DNA from: Pseudomonas peli
GTDB taxonomy: Bacteria; Pseudomonadota; Gammaproteobacteria; Pseudomonadales; Pseudomonadaceae
DNA length: 64,000 nucleotides
Direction of reading: 5' to 3'
Assembly: GCF_900099645.1 (NCBI RefSeq)
Contig: NZ_FMTL01000006.1
Span: forward strand, 1-64,000
Below, in pieces: positions 23,415 to 35,799 of the stretch; within the stretch, counting starts at the first letter, position 1, and each line of letters opens with the position of its first letter. The position numbers and the translations under genes are program-made. The notes beneath the pieces were generated by a model. It made no database searches. It was not told the origin of the DNA and saw nothing but the letters and a program-made list of their open reading frames with translations.

Positions 23415-25331
23415 ATGGGCAAAATTATTGGTATCGACCTGGGGACCACCAACTCGTGCGTCTCGGTTCTGGAAAACGGTGTCGCTAAAGTTATCGAAAA
23501 CGCTGAAGGCGCGCGTACTACGCCGTCGATCATCGCGTATGCCAACGACGGTGAAATCCTCGTCGGCCAGTCGGCCAAGCGTCAGGCCGTGACCAATCCG
23601 CATAACACCCTGTATGCGGTAAAGCGTCTGATCGGTCGTCGTTTTGAAGAAGACGTCGTGCAGAAAGACATCCAAATGGTGCCGTACAAGATCGCCAAGG
23701 CGGACAACGGTGACGCTTGGGTTGAGGTGAACGGCCAGAAGATGGCGCCGCCACAGATCTCGGCTGAAATTCTGAAGAAGATGAAGAAAACCGCCGAAGA
23801 TTACCTCGGCGAGCCAGTGACCGAGGCGGTGATCACCGTGCCGGCCTACTTCAATGACAGCCAGCGTCAGGCTACCAAAGACGCCGGCCGTATTGCCGGT
23901 TTGGATGTAAAACGCATCATCAACGAGCCTACCGCAGCTGCTCTGGCGTACGGTATGGACAAGGCCAAGGGCGATCACACCGTGATCGTTTATGACCTGG
24001 GTGGCGGTACCTTCGACGTATCCGTGATCGAAATTGCTGAAGTTGACGGCGAGCACCAGTTTGAAGTGTTGGCCACCAACGGTGACACCTTCCTCGGCGG
24101 TGAAGACTTCGATATTCGTCTGATCGACTACCTCGTTGACGAATTCAAGAAAGAAAGCGGCATGAACCTCAAGGGTGACCCGCTGGCCATGCAGCGCCTG
24201 AAAGAAGCCGCTGAGAAAGCCAAGATCGAACTGTCCTCGAGCCAGTCGACCGACGTCAACCTGCCGTACATCACTGCAGACGCCACCGGTCCTAAGCACC
24301 TGAACGTGAAGATCTCCCGCGCCAAGCTGGAATCGCTGGTTGAAGACCTGGTGCAACGCACCATCGAGCCGTGCCGTATTGCGCTGAAAGACGCTGGTAT
24401 CGACATCGGTGCGATCAACGACGTGATTCTGGTCGGCGGTCAGACCCGTATGCCGCTGGTACAGAAGCTGGTTACTGATTTCTTTGGTAAAGAAGCGCGT
24501 AAAGACGTTAACCCGGACGAAGCCGTGGCCATGGGTGCTGCTATCCAGGGCGCGGTACTGTCGGGCGACGTCAAAGACGTGCTGCTGCTCGACGTCAGCC
24601 CGCTGACCCTGGGTATCGAAACCATGGGCGGCGTGATGACTGCACTGATCGAGAAAAACACCACGATTCCGACCAAGAAATCGCAAGTGTTCTCGACTGC
24701 TGACGACAACCAAGGCGCCGTGACCATTCACGTGCTGCAGGGCGAGCGCAAGCAAGCCAGCGGTAACAAGTCCCTGGGCAAATTTGACCTGGCTGAGATT
24801 CCACCGGCTCCGCGTGGCGTACCGCAGATCGAAGTAACCTTCGATATCGATGCCAACGGCATTCTGCACGTCGGCGCGAAAGACAAGGCCACCGGCAAGA
24901 CTCAGTCGATCGTGATCAAGGCCAACTCCGGTCTGTCTGAAGAAGAAATTCAGCAGATGGTCCGTGATGCCGAAGTCAACGCCGAGGAAGATCGCAAGTT
25001 CGAAGAGCTGGCGACCGCGCGTAACCAAGGCGATCAGCTGGTGCATGCCACCCGCAAGATGATCACCGAGGCTGGCGACAAGGCTACTGCTGACGAGAAG
25101 ACTGCTATCGAAACCGCATTGAGCGCGCTGGAAGTGGCGATCAAGGGCGACGACAAAGCTGAAATCGACGCCAAGATGACCGCGCTGTCCGAAGTGACTG
25201 CACCGCTTGCGCAGAAGATGTACGCCGAGCAACCGCAGCCAGGTGCACAAGCCCCGGGTGCTGAGCAAGCCAAGGACGCAGGCGACGACGTGGTCGACGC
25301 TGAGTTCGAAGAGGTCAAAGACAACAAATAA
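23415..25331 (+). CDS. dnaK: Chaperone DnaK (Hsp70)
   Basis: The 638-residue chaperone has the N-terminal ATPase domain (IGIDLGTTNSCV at 4-15, the phosphate loop VYDLGGGTFDVSVIEI, and VILVGGQTRMPLVQ near 340). The linker is VLLLDVSP. A beta-sandwich substrate domain and helical lid follow, ending in the acidic tail VVDAEFEEVKDNK. I started at the ATG at 23415 (MGKIIG) rather than two codons upstream. The 99-base gap after grpE holds a GC-rich hairpin (about 23362-23388) without a T tract, so transcription probably continues through. Confidence 0.98.
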   Translation: MGKIIGIDLGTTNSCVSVLENGVAKVIENAEGARTTPSIIAYANDGEILVGQSAKRQAVTNPHNTLYAVKRLIGRRFEEDVVQKDIQMVPYKIAKADNGDAWVEVNGQKMAPPQISAEILKKMKKTAEDYLGEPVTEAVITVPAYFNDSQRQATKDAGRIAGLDVKRIINEPTAAALAYGMDKAKGDHTVIVYDLGGGTFDVSVIEIAEVDGEHQFEVLATNGDTFLGGEDFDIRLIDYLVDEFKKESGMNLKGDPLAMQRLKEAAEKAKIELSSSQSTDVNLPYITADATGPKHLNVKISRAKLESLVEDLVQRTIEPCRIALKDAGIDIGAINDVILVGGQTRMPLVQKLVTDFFGKEARKDVNPDEAVAMGAAIQGAVLSGDVKDVLLLDVSPLTLGIETMGGVMTALIEKNTTIPTKKSQVFSTADDNQGAVTIHVLQGERKQASGNKSLGKFDLAEIPPAPRGVPQIEVTFDIDANGILHVGAKDKATGKTQSIVIKANSGLSEEEIQQMVRDAEVNAEEDRKFEELATARNQGDQLVHATRKMITEAGDKATADEKTAIETALSALEVAIKGDDKAEIDAKMTALSEVTAPLAQKMYAEQPQPGAQAPGAEQAKDAGDDVVDAEFEEVKDNK

Positions 25332-25457
25332 ATAGGCGCAAGCTTATGCCGCTCTGGCCGGGCGTGACGCGAGTCGCGTTCGGCATGATCCGCCGCGCGG
25401 GAGCTTGCTCCCGCGTTGGCGTGTCTGGAGTAGACGATTTAAAGGTGTTGAAGACTT

Positions 25458-26585
25458 ATGGCTAAACGCGATTTTTATGAGGTGCTCGGTGTCGAGCGCG
25501 GCGCCAGCGAAGCGGAGCTGAAAAAAGCCTACCGCCGTCTGGCCATGAAGTATCACCCCGACCGTAACCCGGACGATAAAGCCGCCGAAGAGAAGTTCAA
25601 GGAAGCCAACGAGGCTTACGAAGTGCTTTCCGATGCGGCCAAGCGTTCGGCTTACGATCAGTACGGCCACGCCGGTGTCGACCCGCAAATGGGTGGCGGC
25701 GGTGGCGGTCCGGGCGGGGCCAACTTCTCCGATATCTTCGGTGATGTATTCAGCGATTTCTTCGGTGGCGGTGGTCGTGGCGGTCAACGTGGCGGCGCAC
25801 AGCGCGGCAGTGACCTGCGTTACACCCTGGAGCTGGACCTGGAAGAGGCGGTGCGTGGCACTACGGTGACCATTCGCGTACCGACGCTGGTCAATTGCAA
25901 ACCTTGCGATGGCTCGGGCGCGAAGAAGGGCACCACGCCGGTGACCTGTACCACCTGTGGTGGTATTGGCCAGGTGCGTATGCAGCAAGGCTTCTTCTCG
26001 GTGCAGCAGACCTGTCCGCGTTGCCACGGCAGCGGCAAGATGATCACCGATCCTTGCGGCTCCTGCCACGGTCACGGCCGGGTCGAAGAGCACAAGACCT
26101 TGTCGGTTAAAGTGCCGGCTGGCGTCGATACCGGCGACCGCATTCGTCTGTCTGGCGAAGGCGAGGCGGGTGCCATGGGTGGCCCAGCGGGCGATCTGTA
26201 TGTGGTGGTGAATGTGCGCGAGCACGCGATCTTCCAGCGCGACGGCAAGCACCTGTACTGCGAAGTGCCGATCAGCTTTGCCGATGCGGCCCTGGGTGGC
26301 GAGCTGGAAGTGCCGACCCTGGATGGTCGAGTCAAGCTGAAGATCCCGGAAGGCACGCAGACCGGCAAGATGTTCCGTTTGCGTGGCAAGGGTGTTGCCC
26401 CGGTACGTGGCGGTGGTGCCGGCGACTTGATGTGCAAGGTGGCGGTGGAAACCCCGGTCAACCTGGACAAGCGTCAGCGCGAACTGCTTGATGAGTTCCG
26501 CAAAACCCTGGAAGGCGACAGCTCGCATTCGCCGAAGGCCAATGGCTGGTTCGAAGGCGTTAAGCGCTTCTTTGGCGACCTGTAA
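25458..26585 (+). CDS. dnaJ: Co-chaperone DnaJ (Hsp40)
   Basis: The 375-residue protein stimulates the DnaK ATPase. The J domain (1-70) has the HPD loop in MKYHPDRNPDD. The Gly/Phe region (about 75-115) follows. Four CxxCxGxG repeats make the zinc-binding domain (CKPCDGSG, CTTCGGIG, CPRCHGSG, CGSCHGHG, about 146-202). The C-terminal substrate domains complete a type I DnaJ. A GCGGGAGCTTGCTCCCGC hairpin near 25397-25416 lies in the gap after dnaK. Confidence 0.98.
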   Translation: MAKRDFYEVLGVERGASEAELKKAYRRLAMKYHPDRNPDDKAAEEKFKEANEAYEVLSDAAKRSAYDQYGHAGVDPQMGGGGGGPGGANFSDIFGDVFSDFFGGGGRGGQRGGAQRGSDLRYTLELDLEEAVRGTTVTIRVPTLVNCKPCDGSGAKKGTTPVTCTTCGGIGQVRMQQGFFSVQQTCPRCHGSGKMITDPCGSCHGHGRVEEHKTLSVKVPAGVDTGDRIRLSGEGEAGAMGGPAGDLYVVVNVREHAIFQRDGKHLYCEVPISFADAALGGELEVPTLDGRVKLKIPEGTQTGKMFRLRGKGVAPVRGGGAGDLMCKVAVETPVNLDKRQRELLDEFRKTLEGDSSHSPKANGWFEGVKRFFGDL

Positions 26586-26655
26586 ATCCCGCTGACAGAC
26601 TACGGGCCGCTGAGCGGCTGCTGCAGTCTGTGGCGACAGCTTGGAGCTGATAGCT

Positions 26656-27459
26656 ATGCAACGTATTGCTGTGATGGGCGCCGCCGGGCGCATGGGCAAG
26701 ACCCTGATCGAAGCCGTGCAGCTGGTCGATGGCGCAAGCCTGAGCGCGGCGATTGATCGTGCCGACAGCAGCCTGGTTGGTGCGGATGTTGGTGAGCTGG
26801 TGGCGCAGGGCAAGATTGGCGTCAATCTGTCCGGCGATCTGAATGCGGTGCTTGATCAGTTCGATGTGCTGATCGACTTTACTCATCCATCGGTCACCCT
26901 GAAGAACCTGGAAATCTGCCGTCAGGCCGGTAAGTCCATGGTGATCGGCACCACCGGTTTTTCCCCGGAAGAAAAGCAGCTGTTGGCTGAGGCCGGTAAG
27001 CAGATTTCCATCGTGTTTGCCGCCAACTTCAGTGTCGGCGTCAATCTGTGTCTTAAGTTGCTCGACACTGCGGCGCGGGTGCTCGGTGATGACGTGGATA
27101 TCGAAATCATCGAAGCCCATCACCGTCACAAGGTCGACGCGCCGTCCGGCACCGCCTTGCGTATGGGTGAAGTAGTGGCCAATGCCCTGGGGCGTGATCT
27201 GCAGAAGGTCGCCGTCTATGGCCGTGAAGGCCAGACCGGTGCGCGCGAGCGCGAAACCATCGGTTTTGCCACAGTGCGCGCAGGTGATGTGGTCGGTGAT
27301 CACACCGTGTTGTTCGCTGCCGATGGCGAGCGCGTGGAAATCACCCACAAAGCATCCAGTCGCATGACCTTCGCCAAAGGTGCGGTGCGCGCTGCGTTGT
27401 GGCTGCAGAGTCGTAAGCCTGGTCTATACGACATGCAGGACGTTCTGGGGCTGAACTGA
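26656..27459 (+). CDS. dapB: 4-hydroxy-tetrahydrodipicolinate reductase DapB
   Basis: The 267-residue enzyme makes tetrahydrodipicolinate for lysine and peptidoglycan. The NAD(P)H motif is VMGAAGRMGK (about 5-14), and the signature with catalytic His and Lys is EAHHRHKVDAPSGTA (about 154-168). I chose MQRIAVMG at 26656 over an upstream ATG because it gives the normal N-terminus. In other pseudomonads carA follows; here a restriction-modification system intervenes. Confidence 0.97.
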   Translation: MQRIAVMGAAGRMGKTLIEAVQLVDGASLSAAIDRADSSLVGADVGELVAQGKIGVNLSGDLNAVLDQFDVLIDFTHPSVTLKNLEICRQAGKSMVIGTTGFSPEEKQLLAEAGKQISIVFAANFSVGVNLCLKLLDTAARVLGDDVDIEIIEAHHRHKVDAPSGTALRMGEVVANALGRDLQKVAVYGREGQTGARERETIGFATVRAGDVVGDHTVLFAADGERVEITHKASSRMTFAKGAVRAALWLQSRKPGLYDMQDVLGLN

Positions 27460-27539
27460 GCTGCTAAATCGTATTATTTCAAGGTTGAGCGCTTCTCGGC
27501 CAATCACAGGTGTTTTTGAGCATAGGGATTTACTTAATC

Positions 27540-28277
27540 ATGCAGTTGCTGAATCTTGATGACGTTGCTAGATATGTTGAAGAAAACATTGGTGGTTTCC
27601 ATCAGAAGCGCATAGATAGTCTGTCCAGGCTCAAGCTTAAAGCTGTTTTGAAGCGCAAAAACCCGTACATGTTCAAGGCGAAGAATGTGCAAACTGCCGA
27701 GCAGATTGTTCGCGGTATTCTTGATGCGCATATTTCGTCGAATGAAGAGACTCTTTTTGGTGATTGGCTCGAAGGGTTAGCCATTTTTATCAATAGCCGG
27801 ACTTATGGCGGGTGGAAGTCAGGAATTGCTGGCGTTGATTTGGAGTTTGATAAAGATGGTAGTCGTCACATCGTAGCTATCAAATCAGGGCCGAATTGGG
27901 GTAATAGCTCCCAGATTGGCCAGATGCGCACTAATTTCAAAACCGCACAGAGGACTTTGCGTACAAGTCAGTCAGGGTTGCATATTGTAGCTGTTAATGG
28001 ATGTTGTTACGGTCGCGACAATAATCCAGATAAAGGTGACTATTTCAAGCTCTGTGGTCAGCGCTTCTGGGAGTTCGTCTCGGGGGATGCAAATCTTTAT
28101 GTCGAATTGATTGAGCCACTAGGCTTCAAGGCTTCAGAGAGAAATGAAGAATTTTTGGTCTCTTACTCTCAGATGGTCAATAAATTTACTCGTGAATTTA
28201 CATCGGACTTCTGTGATGAGAACGGTTCTATAGCTTGGGAGCTTCTTGTTCAGTTGAACTCCGCATCGGAAGCATGA
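27540..28277 (+). CDS. PmeII-type type II restriction endonuclease
   Basis: The 245-residue protein resembles the PmeII family of type II endonucleases. A PD-(D/E)xK-like core is visible as GVDLEFDKDGSRHIVAIKSGPNWG, split here at about residues 97-120, with the Asp-Leu-Glu and the Ala-Ile-Lys segments supplying metal and catalytic residues. Further conserved-looking parts are VNGCCYGRDNNPDKGDYFKL and FWEFVSGDANLY. The C-terminus is helical. It faces the methyltransferase gene tail to tail over a shared hairpin. The coding sequence is AT-richer than its dap/car neighbours, which supports transfer. The recognition site cannot be read from sequence. Confidence 0.82.
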   Translation: MQLLNLDDVARYVEENIGGFHQKRIDSLSRLKLKAVLKRKNPYMFKAKNVQTAEQIVRGILDAHISSNEETLFGDWLEGLAIFINSRTYGGWKSGIAGVDLEFDKDGSRHIVAIKSGPNWGNSSQIGQMRTNFKTAQRTLRTSQSGLHIVAVNGCCYGRDNNPDKGDYFKLCGQRFWEFVSGDANLYVELIEPLGFKASERNEEFLVSYSQMVNKFTREFTSDFCDENGSIAWELLVQLNSASEA

Positions 28278-28282
28278 CTAAT

Positions 28283-28301
28283 GGGGCGTCACTGACGCCC
28301 C
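28283..28301. terminator. Hairpin between convergent restriction and methylation genes
   Basis: GGGGCGTC and GACGCCCC form an exact 8-bp stem with a 3-base loop; only a weak T-rich tail follows, so it may act in either direction. Confidence 0.7.
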
Positions 28302-28310
28302 TCTTCGAGT

Positions 28311-29726
28311 TTACCGATCAAGTTCAAGGGCGTGCTGAGCTTTTATTTTCTGTTGTTCAAAAGTTCGCATCCATTCATTGTGCGATGTCGCTTGATACCT
28401 AGAGAACTTGAAGTCTATCGGCGGAGTAACTGCTTTCTCTTCAAGGAGGTCTTTGATCAACTTTCCAACTGCGTAGCCTAAGCTGATTGGAACCGCGTTC
28501 CCAATTTGTTTGTATTGCTGAATTAGCGGGCCCGCTAGCTGCCAGTTATCTGGAAACTCTTGGATTCGTTTATATTCCTGGATCGATAGTGGGCGGTCTT
28601 CTTCTGGATGCGCTAAGTCCGTTGCAGGCATCGCCGGATGTGTAACCAGTGTGGGGGAAGGTTTATCCCAGCTTAGGCGGCGAAAGAAACCTGTCTTCCC
28701 TCCGCCGGAGAAATAAGATTTACCTAGTGCCTCTTGTTGCAGTTCAGTTGTGAGATTGCGCCAATTTTGACCAGCCTTAAGCATTCGGTAGTACTTAAGT
28801 CGCTTCTCTGGAAAATTAAGGTGTGCGTGCGTGGTTATACCATTTAGTGCGTCGCGGAGTTTTCGCCACTTCGGTAGTCCATGAGAGCCGTCTTCTGAAT
28901 GTGTCGGCTTTAGGAACGGCGCAGCTTTACCATCTCGTGAGCATATGATGATCACTCTCTCACGAATTTGCGGGGTTCCGAAATTCGCTGAGTTGTAGAG
29001 GTTGAATGTGCAGGTATAGCCCGCTTTTTTGAGTACGCTCAGAACGAAGTTGAGGGCGCCGCCTTTCATTTCATCAAGGGAAAGATCAGGGAATTCGGCC
29101 CCGCGTTGACTATGAGGGCGGTGATCCATGGGGCATGACAGCAGGCCGCGTACATTCTCAACGACAATAAATTTCGGTTTTATCTCGATCGCCAGATCAA
29201 TATATTTGAGAAAAGCATTGCCTCTATCATCATTGAATGCTTGGCGTTTGCCAGCAGTGCTGAATGCTTGGCAGGGCGGGCCGCCTACAATAAGGTCTAC
29301 GTCGCCTCGCTCTACCTGCGCTGCCTTCAAGACCTGTTCTGGTGTACAGGTGTTGATGTCGCCAAGCAAAGCTGTATTAGGGCGATTAAGTGCGATGGTT
29401 TGGCGGCAATACTTGTCAAACTCGCAAGCTAAGCGAATGTCGAAACCCGCTTTCTCGATCCCTAGGTCAAGGCCCATGGCTCCGGAGAAGAAACTCAATG
29501 CTATCGGCTTGTTCTTTCTCTTCGTTTCAACTTTGTAGGCTGCATGATCTTCTGCGACCATGTGTGCTGTCCTTAGCCCGTAATTAGTTACGCTGTCGGG
29601 GTCAATGATCCATGCGCCGCTTATTTTTTCTGCGTTTAGTTCGCGATCACGGCATAGTGCTCTTACGTGTTGCTCACTGACGTTGAGCATATGAGCAGCA
29701 TCTGAAATGCTGATTTTGGTACTCAT
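28311..29726 (-). CDS. C5 cytosine DNA methyltransferase with N-terminal HTH
   Basis: The 471-residue enzyme protects the host DNA from the facing endonuclease. Motif I is ALSFFSGAMGLDLG (about 76-89), motif IV is GGPPCQAFSTAG with catalytic Cys152, motif VI is VENVRG, motif VIII is PQIRERVII, and motif X is QIGNAVP. Residues 1-55 form a separate DNA-binding-like domain (ISISDAAHMLNVSEQHVRAL, then CRDRELNAEKISGAWII), similar to excisionase/MerR helices. Several C5 methylases use such a domain to repress their own promoter, and a palindrome occurs at 29901-29918. AGAGGA lies about 8 bases before the ATG. Confidence 0.93.
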   Translation of the reverse strand: MSTKISISDAAHMLNVSEQHVRALCRDRELNAEKISGAWIIDPDSVTNYGLRTAHMVAEDHAAYKVETKRKNKPIALSFFSGAMGLDLGIEKAGFDIRLACEFDKYCRQTIALNRPNTALLGDINTCTPEQVLKAAQVERGDVDLIVGGPPCQAFSTAGKRQAFNDDRGNAFLKYIDLAIEIKPKFIVVENVRGLLSCPMDHRPHSQRGAEFPDLSLDEMKGGALNFVLSVLKKAGYTCTFNLYNSANFGTPQIRERVIIICSRDGKAAPFLKPTHSEDGSHGLPKWRKLRDALNGITTHAHLNFPEKRLKYYRMLKAGQNWRNLTTELQQEALGKSYFSGGGKTGFFRRLSWDKPSPTLVTHPAMPATDLAHPEEDRPLSIQEYKRIQEFPDNWQLAGPLIQQYKQIGNAVPISLGYAVGKLIKDLLEEKAVTPPIDFKFSRYQATSHNEWMRTFEQQKIKAQHALELDR

Positions 29727-29914
29727 TCCTGCTTTCCTCTACGAAGCCTGCCGTGAGTACCATTTTTAGGTGCTGGTGCGGCAGTGTCAACCCTGTCTGG
29801 CCGCGTGCGTGTGTTTGGCTTCGGCGTTTTTGCTGCTTTTTCTAGGCTTTTTGAGAGCGCGCTACTTTCGGGTTTTGAGCTTTTCCTGTAAGCTTTCTGC
29901 TTTAGTGTGTCCAC
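29723..29914 (-). CDS. Possible 63-residue basic leader protein before the methyltransferase
   Basis: A GTG-started frame ends with a TGA that overlaps the methyltransferase ATG (ATGA). The product is rich in Lys, Arg, Ser and Pro (MDTLKQKAYRKSSKPESSAL at the start) with no fold that I recognise. The overlap suggests coupling, but the frame also occupies what should be the carAB control region and has no clear ribosome site. It may be chance. Confidence 0.3.
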   Translation of the reverse strand: MDTLKQKAYRKSSKPESSALSKSLEKAAKTPKPNTRTRPDRVDTAAPAPKNGTHGRLRRGKQE

Positions 29915-29918
29915 TAAA
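29901..29918. promoter_or_regulatory. Palindrome in the methyltransferase promoter region
   Basis: TTTAGTG and CACTAAA flank TGTC, an exact 7-base inverted repeat about 175 bases upstream of the methyltransferase start. It is a candidate site for the methyltransferase HTH domain. Confidence 0.5.
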
Positions 29919-29937
29919 GTTGCGCAGAATGAATCAG

Positions 29938-29980
29938 ATAAAAAAGCGGGGTGACGGTTGATACGTCATCCCGCTTTTTT
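29938..29980. terminator. Terminator/attenuator hairpin in the carAB leader
   Basis: AAAAAGCGGGGTGACG pairs with CGTCATCCCGCTTTTTT around GTTGATA, followed by a T tract. It ends 43 bases before carA, too close to leave room for a promoter after it, so carAB transcripts must cross it. Confidence 0.75.
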
Positions 29981-30022
29981 ACAATCTGCGTTTGCTTCAC
30001 GTTTTGATTTTCGGAGGTTTTC

Positions 30023-31171
30023 TTGAGTAAGCCAGCCCTTAAACCTGCCATTTTGGCTCTTGCTGATGGCAGTATTTTTCGCGGCGAGGCCATCGGTGCC
30101 GATGGCCAAACTATTGGAGAGGTGGTTTTTAACACCGCCATGACCGGCTATCAGGAAATCCTTACCGATCCTTCCTATGCCCAGCAGATTGTTACCCTGA
30201 CCTATCCGCACATCGGCAACACCGGCACCACGCCGGAAGACGCCGAATCCAACCGCGTATGGGCAGCTGGCCTGATTATCCGTGACCTGCCTCTGACCTC
30301 CAGTAACTGGCGCAACAAACAGCCGCTGGATGAATACCTCAAAGAAAACGGCACCGTCGCCATTGCTGGCATCGACACCCGTCGCCTGACCCGCATCCTG
30401 CGTGAGAAAGGCTCGCAAAACGGCTGCATTCTGGTCGGCGATGACGCCACTGAAGAAAAAGCCCTGGAGTTGGCGCGTAGCTTCCCTGGTCTGAAAGGCA
30501 TGGACTTGGCCAAAGTGGTGAGCTGCACTGAGCGCTATGAGTGGCGCTCTAGCGTGTGGAACCTGAAAGACGACAGTCACCCCGAAATTCCAGCCAGTGA
30601 GCTGAAATACCATGTGGTGGCTTACGACTACGGGGTTAAGTGGAACATCCTGCGCATGCTAGTCGAGCGCGGCTGCCGCCTGACGGTAGTGCCGGCGCAA
30701 ACACCGGCCGCTGAGGTGCTGGCGCTGAATCCTGATGGCGTGTTCCTGTCCAACGGCCCTGGTGACCCCGAGCCTTGTGACTACGCGATCCAGGCAATCA
30801 AGGATGTACTGGAAACTGATATTCCGGTGTTCGGTATCTGCCTCGGTCATCAGTTGCTGGCTCTGGCCTCAGGCGCCAAAACCTTGAAGATGGGTCACGG
30901 TCACCATGGCGCTAACCACCCTGTGCAAGACCTCGACACCGGTGTGGTGATGATCACCAGCCAGAACCACGGTTTTGCTGTGGATGAGGCCACCCTACCG
31001 AGCAATCTGCGCGCTATCCACAAGTCGCTGTTTGACGGTTCTCTGCAGGGTATTGAGCGTACTGATAAGGATGCCTTTAGCTTCCAGGGTCACCCTGAAG
31101 CGAGCCCCGGTCCAGCCGATGTGGCCCCGCTGTTCGACCGCTTTATCGAAACCATGGCCAAGCGCCGCTAA
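30023..31171 (+). CDS. carA: Carbamoyl-phosphate synthase small subunit CarA
   Basis: The 382-residue glutaminase subunit supplies ammonia to CarB for arginine and pyrimidine synthesis. The N-terminal domain begins KPAILALADGSIFRGEAIG. The class I amidotransferase domain has FLSNGPGDPEPC, the nucleophile Cys in FGICLGHQLLALASG and the His-Glu pair in FQGHPEASPGP. The start is TTG at 30023, fixed by GGAGG 6 bases upstream and by the family N-terminus. carB follows after 36 bases. Confidence 0.97.
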   Translation: MSKPALKPAILALADGSIFRGEAIGADGQTIGEVVFNTAMTGYQEILTDPSYAQQIVTLTYPHIGNTGTTPEDAESNRVWAAGLIIRDLPLTSSNWRNKQPLDEYLKENGTVAIAGIDTRRLTRILREKGSQNGCILVGDDATEEKALELARSFPGLKGMDLAKVVSCTERYEWRSSVWNLKDDSHPEIPASELKYHVVAYDYGVKWNILRMLVERGCRLTVVPAQTPAAEVLALNPDGVFLSNGPGDPEPCDYAIQAIKDVLETDIPVFGICLGHQLLALASGAKTLKMGHGHHGANHPVQDLDTGVVMITSQNHGFAVDEATLPSNLRAIHKSLFDGSLQGIERTDKDAFSFQGHPEASPGPADVAPLFDRFIETMAKRR

Positions 31172-31207
31172 ACCTCGCCGACTGACCCAAGGATTCGAGT
31201 AACCGCT

Positions 31208-34425
<3,218 letters not shown>

Positions 34426-34429
<4 letters not shown>

Positions 34430-34902
34430 TCAAATACCCAATGACCGTCCAGGGCTCGCGCGCCCTGGAAGAGGAGCACGCTCACCTGACCAAGGTGGTG
34501 CGTCCCAAACTGAGCCAGGATATCGGCACTGCGCGCGAGCTCGGTGACCTCAAAGAGAACGCTGAATACCATGCCGCGCGCGAGCAGCAGGGCATGGTTG
34601 AGGCGCGTATCCGTGATATCGAGGGCCGCCTGCAGAATGCGGTGATCATCGACGTCACCACGATTGAACACACGGGTAAGGTGATTTTTGGCACCACCGT
34701 GGAAATCGCCAATTGCGAAACCGATGAAAGCGTCACTTACCAGATCGTGGGTGAGGACGAAGCTGACATCAAGCAGCGCAAGATTTCTGTAGGCTCACCT
34801 ATCGCCCGCGCCTTGATCGGCAAGAGTGAGGGGGATGTGGTCGTGGTGCAGACGCCGAGCGGTGCGCTGGAGTATGAGATTGTCGAGGTTCGCCATCTCT
34901 AA
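34426..34902 (+). CDS. greA: Transcription elongation factor GreA
   Basis: The 158-residue factor rescues backtracked RNA polymerase. It has the N-terminal coiled coil with the acidic tip (ARELGDLKENAEYHAAREQQ, about 36-55) and the C-terminal FKBP-like domain (SVGSPIARALIGKSEGDVVV). It is translationally coupled to carB by a 4-base overlap. Confidence 0.98.
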
Positions 34903-35326
34903 GCCGCTGGTGCGTGACGCTGGCGCAATCAGCTGGCTGCTGGCTCAGACGCTCTGGGTTGGCGGCCTCTGGTTGCTGCATTTTTTGCTGCTGCCTGCAA
35001 TTGCCAAGATCGGCCTGGCCTCATTGCTGGTGGAAGAAATCGGCAATACCTTGCGGCCATTGCTGGTTGGCCTGGCGGCGGTTTGCGCCGGACTCCAGGT
35101 GCTGGTACTGATTCGTGCCGAACGCCTGGCAAGCCTGTGGCGTGATACCCGCGGGCAATTGCTATTGGTTGTAGTAGCGATGGCGGGCAGTTACTTTGCT
35201 GTGCGCCAACTGCTGCCAGAGGCTGAACTGTGGTTGATGTTCAGTTACTTGGTCATGGCCTTTTGTGGCCTGTTGCTGGTGTTGCAGCCGCTGCCGCAAA
35301 GCTCAGGCACAAGCTCTAAGCAGTAA
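34874..35326 (+). CDS. DUF4149-type small membrane protein
   Basis: The 150-residue product has four hydrophobic segments (AISWLLAQTLWVGGLWLLHF, TLRPLLVGLAAVCAGLQVLV, QLLLVVVAMAGSYFAV and LMFSYLVMAFCGLLLVLQPL). It is the conserved inner-membrane protein found after greA in pseudomonads; its function is not known. I chose the ATG at 34874, which overlaps greA by 29 bases and has GGAG 4 bases upstream; a GTG at 34910 is an alternative. Confidence 0.75.
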   Translation: MRLSRFAISKPLVRDAGAISWLLAQTLWVGGLWLLHFLLLPAIAKIGLASLLVEEIGNTLRPLLVGLAAVCAGLQVLVLIRAERLASLWRDTRGQLLLVVVAMAGSYFAVRQLLPEAELWLMFSYLVMAFCGLLLVLQPLPQSSGTSSKQ

Positions 35327-35385
35327 GATTGGGTAGGCTAGGTGGGTTGCAAAGGCGCTGAGCGCGCCTTGCAACGGCTGATAGA

Positions 35386-35697
35386 TCAGCCGTGATGACG
35401 GTGAACGTTGGACAGGTTTTTGTTCACTTTCGGATTCTTGCGGTAGATCAACGCCATTTTGCCAATCACCTGCACCAGCTCGGCTTTGCCGGCTTTGCAC
35501 AGTTCATTGATGGCCGTAAGGCGATCTTCGCGCTCAGTGATGCGTAATTGCACTTTAATCAGTTCATGATCGCTCAGTGCGCGTTCCAGTTCAGTCAGCA
35601 CACCTTCGGTCAGACCGTTGTCAGCCACGATCAATACAGGCTTCAAATGGTGACCGATAGATTTGAATTGTTTCTTCTGCTCTTGAGTGAGCGGCAT
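35386..35697 (-). CDS. yhbY: CRM-domain ribosome-associated protein YhbY
   Basis: The 103-residue protein is a single CRM domain that binds pre-50S particles. Key parts are IGHHLKPVLIVADNGLTEGV (about 14-33), LIKVQLRITEREDR and VQVIGKMALIYRKNP with the GxxG-type loop region. It is divergent from rlmE, which also acts on the 50S subunit. Confidence 0.95.
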   Translation of the reverse strand: MPLTQEQKKQFKSIGHHLKPVLIVADNGLTEGVLTELERALSDHELIKVQLRITEREDRLTAINELCKAGKAELVQVIGKMALIYRKNPKVNKNLSNVHRHHG

Positions 35698-35799
35698 AAT
35701 CTGATTCCTGCATTTAATCTGGTAAAAAACGGCGGTTAGTTTACCCGAGCGCCTTCGGGGCCGCCCAGATATTCATGCGTTGCACATTCGAGGTATTGC

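Noticed and set aside
22728..25268. 846-codon open frame antisense to grpE and dnaK
   Set aside because: It mirrors the codon pattern of highly expressed GC-rich genes on the other strand, has no recognisable domain and covers two certain genes.
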